Positions 5,969 to 6,255 of a stretch of DNA of 6,255 bases are shown piece by piece. Each line of letters opens with the position of its first letter. The stretch's first letter is position 1. The DNA is taken from contig JBDTVG010000279.1 in NCBI GenBank assembly GCA_040007395.1, forward strand, positions 1 through 6,255. The letters are read 5' to 3'. The DNA comes from DATGFK01 sp040007395 (lineage in GTDB: Bacteria > Chloroflexota > Anaerolineae > Aggregatilineales > UBA2796). The position numbers were made by a program, and so were the translations under genes. The notes under the pieces are model-generated. The model made no database searches. It saw only the letters and a program-made list of their open reading frames with translations, and was not told the origin of the DNA.

Positions 5969-6255
5969 AGGCAAGCCAGTGTGATACCAGACCGCCGTGA
6001 AAGTGGCAATATCCAACTCACGGAGCCGATGGTCGTACCAGGGCAAGGTCAAGCGTTGCCAGAGGGTGTCAGGCTTGTCGACGAGTTGCTGTGGGGTGGG
6101 CAAGCGTGCGCCTTTCTTACGCGGACAACCTCTGCCAGAGTAAGGCGGAGCAGGCTCATACAACGCGGCATCCAGGCGCAACCGGGTGATGACCGTCACG
6201 GGCCGCACCAGGCTGGCACAAGCATTCAGGAAATCCAGTGCCGCGTAAGCACTGT
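5969..6255 (-). pseudogene. truncated IS701/DDE_5-like transposase fragment
   Basis: Read on the minus strand, the frame is open from the right edge and gives SAYAALDFLNACASLVRPVT, RLRLDAALYEPAPP, GRGCPRKKGARLPTPQQLVD, WQRLTLPWYDHRLRELDIAT and FTAVWYHTGLP. This is the middle of a DDE-superfamily endonuclease transposase, matching what I remember of IS701-like elements (R.RLDAALY.PAPP, GRPRKKG.RLP, LWYHTGLP). The expected sequence after GLP, with the final catalytic Glu region, is absent: the frame instead continues as antisense of the RHS segment from about 5968. Roughly the C-terminal quarter to third is therefore lost. The N-terminal part lies beyond the window, so I cannot tell whether it is intact. 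No terminal inverted repeat or target duplication is visible at the junction. The element cannot be active as it stands. Confidence 0.75.

Noticed and set aside
5771..6208. Minus-strand 145-residue frame as a stand-alone gene
   Set aside because: Its first part is the transposase fragment, which is open upstream to the window edge, and its second part is the antisense of RHS copy 2; it is a chimera across a junction.

Overview
The window looks like chromosomal DNA of a bacterium, most likely of the phylum Chloroflexota (inference). Two things point there. One is an archaeal/eukaryotic-type prolyl-tRNA synthetase with no bacterial editing insertion. The other is RHS-repeat core remnants of the QTDAN..VYL / RYLDPATG / TRDPFEG / MSRNPYSY form, which I associate from memory with that phylum. 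No rRNA, tRNA or CRISPR array is visible.

Left part (1-2141). A minus-strand pair encodes an M20-family metal-dependent amidohydrolase (163-1350) and, 16 bases downstream, the first 48 residues of a gamma-glutamylcyclotransferase-like protein that runs off the left edge (1-146). A roughly 400-base, AT-rich intergenic region separates this pair from a divergent, stand-alone receiver-domain response regulator (1752-2141, plus strand). A 142-base convergent gap with several inverted repeats lies between the regulator and the next block.

Middle part (2284-4749). Three minus-strand genes lie in series with gaps of 63 and 55 bases and may form an operon. They are a 70-residue HEAT-repeat protein (4484-4696), a membrane-anchored TlpA/ResA-type thioredoxin (3782-4420) and proS (2284-3726). 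A good extended -10 promoter lies just upstream of the first. proS uses a TTG start behind a strong Shine-Dalgarno sequence, and a perfect 9-bp hairpin spans its stop codon.

Right part (4828-6255) is accessory DNA. A short frameshifted RHS core scrap (4828-4882) is followed by an intact 161-residue all-helical protein resembling polymorphic-toxin immunity proteins (4987-5472). A longer RHS core plus hydrophobic segment comes next (5519 to about 5965). That is cut by a truncated minus-strand IS701/DDE_5-like transposase fragment (about 5969-6255), which runs off the right edge. The two RHS scraps are direct repeats bracketing the putative immunity gene. No toxin domain remains, so I read the region as the wreck of an RHS toxin/immunity locus that has kept an orphan immunity gene.
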